64,000 nt of DNA from Mercurialis annua. Its lineage: Eukaryota > Streptophyta > Magnoliopsida > Malpighiales > Euphorbiaceae. How positions within the stretch are numbered: the first letter of the stretch is position 1; each line of letters starts with the position of its first letter. The position numbers and the translations under genes were made by a program. Below are positions 59,490-64,000 of this stretch, one piece after another. The notes under the pieces were generated by a model, which did not search any database, was not told the DNA's origin, and saw only the letters and a list, made by a program, of their open reading frames with translations. The DNA is taken from assembly GCF_937616625.2 (NCBI RefSeq), contig NC_065572.1, positions 67,950,653-68,014,652 on the forward strand. The letters are read 5' to 3'.

Positions 59490-61944
59490 TGTCACGACCC
59501 AATTTATTGAGCCGAGACCGGCGCTAGGGAACGGGAGTGGTAGCTCCGGAACCCGTAGCAAGCCTAAAACCACTATAAATTCTTCGCGAATTAAATATAT
59601 TATTCTATATAAAATGTTTTCTGAAAATCCTTTTAGACATTTTCATTATACGTATCAACATATTTAAATTACTTTTCGAAAACCATTGCGACCCATTATT
59701 ATAGACTAGGGTCTTACCGAGCGACACCTCTTGTCCAGCTCTACCCTGTCTCTAATCATAATCGTGACCAATTCCACTTTATGGCAATTGGTTAAAGAAA
59801 TCAAACGGTTAAAATATGATCTTTATAAATAAATAATATATATATTTTATATCAAATAAGAGTTGCCCATATAAATAAACCGTTTGAATATAAATCTTAT
59901 ATCTTATACAGACATCTACCGACTACTGCAGCTCTACGAAGAAAACGTCCCTGACACACTCTTTCACCAATGTGGACTTCCGGAACAAGGAAAGGAAGTC
60001 CGTTCTTTAAAATGTTTTTACCTGAAAGAAAGACTGTGAGGGGTCAGTATATGGGAATATACTGAGTGAGTTTATACATTTACTAATAAGTATCCATATA
60101 AAACATAAAGCGTAAAACAACGCAATAACATTCAAACCTCGTGCAGCCAAGTAGAAGATCCGATTGAAACCTTAATCCTCAAATATACTAATAATCAATC
60201 GAATAACTCAATCATTAATATCAAATTGCGAGTCCAACTCACTGGTGGCCCAACCACTAGATACGGGGACTCCAGACTACACCGTAGCCGAGTGCTCACT
60301 CGTATCAAAATCATAAACCCAATCGTAAATTTCATAATCATCATCAGCTCCCAGATGAGTCACATCATAACTGGTGATCACACAGTCCTATTGTCGCCCA
60401 ATAGGTAGCACGTTCCATCGGATCAATACTGATTTCAAATCAAGCATATGCAATTCATCAAAAGAATTCGCATCGCAATCATGCAAAACAAACATAAAAT
60501 AATATAAAATATTTGCTGAAATAAATACTTTAAAAGCAAATCGTATAAACTCACTGTGACCGCTTATTCCAAAAATACTCTGGCGCTCAGAAACGTCTAA
60601 ATTCCCGAGCTCCTGGTCCAGCGGCTTCTTGCCTCGCCGGATCTAAAACTATTTTAAAAAAATAATTGACTTACATCAAAACCCTATTCTAAGATTGACT
60701 CTAGACTCGAGACACGACACACTACTTTTATTAATCGTCGTGCTTCTCATGTATATTCTGATAAACGGTATCTAACTCGTTTACAGATCGAACATCATTT
60801 CTAAATCAATTCCCTTTTTAACCTTGTTAGGTTAACGTCTTAAATTAATCGATAATCTATTGATTTTTAAGTCTCGATACGCGAATATAAATGGAGTATC
60901 AAAACGGAATCACTGAGGTATCAAAGTCCGGGTGCACGTCCGTGCATTGGGGTGCACGATCGTGCACGTCCTGCTGGTGCACGTTCGTGCACCACACATA
61001 GGTGCACGATCGTGCACCTCGTGTGCACGATCGTGCACCCGGAATCGTTTTCCGGGCGTTCCGACGTGCTATTAGCGTAAAAACGCTCCAAACTCATCCA
61101 AAACGCTTATTCTATATTCAAAACACTATAATTCAATTCTAATATCGATTAAAACGATATAATCGTTTCGTGGCCTAAAACTTTGAATTGATATAACTGA
61201 AAATATATTCGTTTAAACGAGAAAACGTCAAGTTTACCGTGATTCACCTCTGGAATACGATCAATTCGAGCTATAGAACGTCGGAAACGGACGAGAAACG
61301 GAGATCGAGCGGCGGAACGGCGATGTTCATCGAAAGAAATGGAATGAAGCTGAGAAATGAATTTTGGTGTTCTGGATCATTCCTTTGAATGATCAGCTTC
61401 TTATATATATATGGTTAAATGTCACTTTTAATCCTTGAACTCTTTAACTTAAACCAATTCTCTATTAAACTTTCTATTTTAACTTAAGGATTAATTATTT
61501 ACTTTAATTCAATTACGCATGTATTATTTATATCCAAATAAATAATATGACTCTAAAATTATTATTTTCCGTCAATAATCCCTAATTTCCATTCCCGAGG
61601 CTCAATTGGCTAATTTATACTTTAGCCCTTAAACTTTTCAAAATTTATAATTTAGTCCTAAACGCATCCGCGTCCAAATTTTAAAAGGTCTCCGATTGAC
61701 CCGAAACTTTTATCACAAATATTATAAAATATTTCACGGACCTTGGCGAAATAATTCTTATCTCGGGATTTATAATTTATTTTATATTAATTTTCTAACC
61801 CTTTTCTTTTAATCCCGCTAATCCACGCAATAATTATTATTCTTTATTCCCGATATAATTAAATTAAATCCTTCTTAATTTAATTTATCGGAATTCACGA
61901 CATGTGGCACGACTTAATTATTCTAAAATATTTGGGATATTACA
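59490..61944 (-). mobile_element. Solo LTR of a large LTR retrotransposon
   Basis: The segment starts TGTCACGACCC and ends GGGATATTACA on the plus strand, so it is bounded by TG and CA. TGTTT lies directly outside both ends (59485-59489 and 61945-61949), a perfect 5 bp target duplication. There is no internal coding region, so the rest of the element was lost by LTR-LTR recombination. I set the minus orientation because that strand begins TGTAATATCCC and has TATATATATAAG at about 61387-61398, a good TATA box. Length 2,455 bp suggests a large Ty3-gypsy-like element; the superfamily is inferred. Confidence 0.85.
60931..61040. repeat. Five palindromic GTGCACGATCGTGCAC units
   Basis: Within the solo LTR, variants of GTGCACGATCGTGCAC occur at about 60932-60946, 60952-60967, 60977-60992, 61002-61017 and 61023-61038. 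The second, fourth and fifth are perfect 16 bp palindromes, and the others carry one or more changes. They contain many CpG sites. Their meaning is unknown; they may bind a protein or be a slippage product. Confidence 0.85.
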
Positions 61945-61949
61945 TGTTT

Positions 61950-63389
61950 GCTCTCTTTTTAATATAATATTGTATAATTAATAAGGGTCTCCATATCATT
62001 TCATCATTTAAGCAATAAATGTCTGCCTATAATTTGAGACAAAGAAATTTAAAATAGTGCTATCAATTTGGAACTGATGGAATATATCTTTACAAAAGTA
62101 CATAACACTATAATTCACAGCAGTATAAAACAACAATTTACATATTATATGTTACTGTTCGCGTGGAAATAGTCTGTCACTCGAATCTTTGAATTTATAA
62201 TGGGATCTATTTCGGTTTGATGTTTAATAGGTCAAGTCGATTAAATCTTGCAAAACAGGTCTTACAAACTTGTCATGATTCGCCGATCGGCTAAATGGCT
62301 CGATGAGCTGATCTTCTCCGATGTTTGCAAACCAGTCTTACAAACAAACATGTTCCGCGAGGTGAACGTATGTCGCGAGACAAACCTGTTCCGCGAGGGA
62401 ACCTGGTGTGCAAACGTGTTCCGCAAACGGAACAAAAGTAATTAGTTAAACTAAATCTAACAGTTTCAATCCGGAGGTTAAGAAAACTAAGCGGGATTGA
62501 TGTCCATCTACTCCTAAGTTAACCAACCGCGGAGATTGGGGATACAAAAGCCAGGACTTTAAAGTTGTATTTTTATTAATTGATTTATGTAGAGTTTATT
62601 AATTTGCAAAAAAAAATTACTTTGTAGAGACAAATCCCCTAATAATAGGAAAAGAAAACAACTAAGACTCAATGACTTAACTAAATTCTAACCTAATAAA
62701 ACTGAAAGTCTTTAACTCAGCTAATAAAAGAGCAATAATAAAAAATGGCTATTATGGATCCACTCCTAATTCAGCCCGCTATGCTTCATTCTAATCAGCA
62801 GCCCACCATCTTAAAATCCATTTTATGTCAACAGTTATTAATCCAAAGATGACACGTTAGCATTGTATCAGCAATGCGTTAATTTTTCTGAAATTAGATA
62901 AATTAGAGTATTTTCGAAATTAATTTTATTATTAAATAATAAAATTAGAATAATAATGAGTAATTAAAAATAAATCAGTAGAAACGTGATTCACAAATTT
63001 TATTAAATGTTTTCCACGCGTCATCCCGTTGATACTTTAGACAAAAAGAAAACACACCTTCATTTTTATCTTCAATCTCACCTTACATATATAAACTATT
63101 CTTCCTTTTGTTACTTGATGCGTTGATCTTGGTCAACAGTCGAACCCAAAAAGCTTCCGATGAGGAAAGCAAGAAATAAAGAAGGGAAGACGATGATTTC
63201 TAAATCAAATACTGAGCAGAAAAACCAAAGTACAAAATGGGGCCACATGCTAATGCAAATGACACAGAACTCAACCACATTTTCTGCTTTTCTCACTCGA
63301 AACTTCAATTCTGATTGTCTCATCATATGCTCCCATTAACGCATTAATTTTATTTGAACCAGTTCTGTCATGTACCAATATATTTAATA
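61950..63389. other. Intergenic DNA
   Basis: No gene is well supported. Positions of about 62340-62430 contain repeats of words such as TGTTCCGCGAGG and GGAAC. A 71-codon hydrophobic minus frame at 63111-63326 shows two possible membrane segments but no family match, and I do not call it. Confidence 0.4.
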
Positions 63390-63954
63390 CTATTCCCGTC
63401 CTATTGTATTTATCAATTCCTTTTATTTTCATACATATTTAAAAGTAGTCCATATTTTCCACTATTTCCATTTATAGTTTTATTTTTTTTGAAATTTTCA
63501 GTTTTAACATATTTTCAATTTTTTTTAATTGGAATAAAACAATCCAAAATAGACCTTTTATATTGTTCTTATCATAAAAATTCCAAACATTAAACATTCT
63601 GAAGGGTATATTTAAACCTCTTTTCACTATAATTTAGATAGATAACTATTATTAAAATTGAATAGTGGAAAATAGGTCAAAATTGAAGGTTTTAAAAAAT
63701 AAGACTATAATCAGTGAAGAAAGTGGAATATTTTTGAATGATTAAGCCAATTAAGTAACATTAGATATTATAGGTATATTTTTGTTGTGCCCTTTAATTT
63801 TATCATGGGAATATGATATGACAAATGCATCATTAATTTTTAAACACACTCATTAATATTAAGGATAAAAAAAAAGAATACGTGTTTATGACTAAGGAGG
63901 CATTTTCTTGTGACATTAAAAAGTGTAAAGAGTGACAAATAAAACGAGACAGAG
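63390..63954. mobile_element. Probable second Stowaway-like element
   Basis: The right part (AAAAAGTGTAAAGAGTGACA then AATAAAACGAGACAGAG, ending by TA at 63955-63956) closely resembles the right part of the 50278-50537 element, including CATTAATTTTTAAACACACTCA and AATATTAAGG. The left end CTATTCCCGTCC is degenerate and preceded by TA at 63388-63389. At 565 bp it is longer than its relative and may contain an extra insertion. Confidence 0.5.
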
Positions 63955-64000
63955 TATTATTAAATTGAATATTAAATTAATTTTTTATTCTTTATGATGG

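Noticed and set aside
63111..63326. 71-codon hydrophobic minus-strand frame
   Set aside because: No family resemblance, no promoter in the right orientation and no neighbouring exons. It is likely a chance frame.

Overview
The window is nuclear DNA of a flowering plant, most likely a eudicot. The evidence is AT-rich intergenic DNA, genes broken up by many short GT-AG introns, plant-specific families (DUF1645, SRO), plant ATM, Stowaway-type and Mutator-type MITEs, a Ty1-copia element and a large solo LTR. I cannot name the species.

Layout: three protein-coding genes are supported, all on the minus strand. (1) Positions 343-1185 hold an apparently single-exon DUF1645 protein with a TATA box near 1305-1315. 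(2) Positions 9921-12615 hold a five-exon SRO protein (RCD1-like, PARP fold plus RST domain, 368 aa) with a TATA box at 13131-13140. (3) Positions 18726-58188 hold the whole coding region of the DNA-damage checkpoint kinase ATM. I could join 80 exons in phase into 9,198 nt (3,065 aa plus stop), running from a TAN-like N-terminus through helical repeats, FAT domain and kinase core to the C-terminal GWGAWM of the FATC motif. An E2F-type site lies about 70 bp upstream of the ATM start codon.

Mobile DNA explains most of the rest. A young Ty1-copia element (32785-37532, CAAAT target duplication, LTRs differing at 1 of 179 bases) sits in sense orientation in ATM intron 46, and that intron appears to use a GC donor. 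Its gag-pol frame is intact except for one TGA between integrase and reverse transcriptase. Short elements with long inverted repeats and 9-10 bp target duplications lie at 6042-6412, 13948-14252, 43206-43492, 43955-44272 and 58375-58743. TA-flanked Stowaway-like elements lie at 2258-2531 and 50278-50537, and probably 63390-63954. Two roughly 1 kb elements (8546-9513 and 16766-17881) carry clusters of short perfect or near-perfect hairpins. Positions 59490-61944 are a solo LTR of 2,455 bp with a TGTTT target duplication; inside it are five copies of a palindrome built on GTGCACGATCGTGCAC.

The three genes do not form an operon-like unit. ATM acts in double-strand-break signalling. SRO and DUF1645 proteins are usually linked to stress responses, so any joint role is only a loose inference. 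I found no wholly new gene system. The most unusual points are the nested young retrotransposon in a GC-AG intron of ATM, a second GC-AG intron in the ATM kinase domain, and the hairpin-cluster elements.
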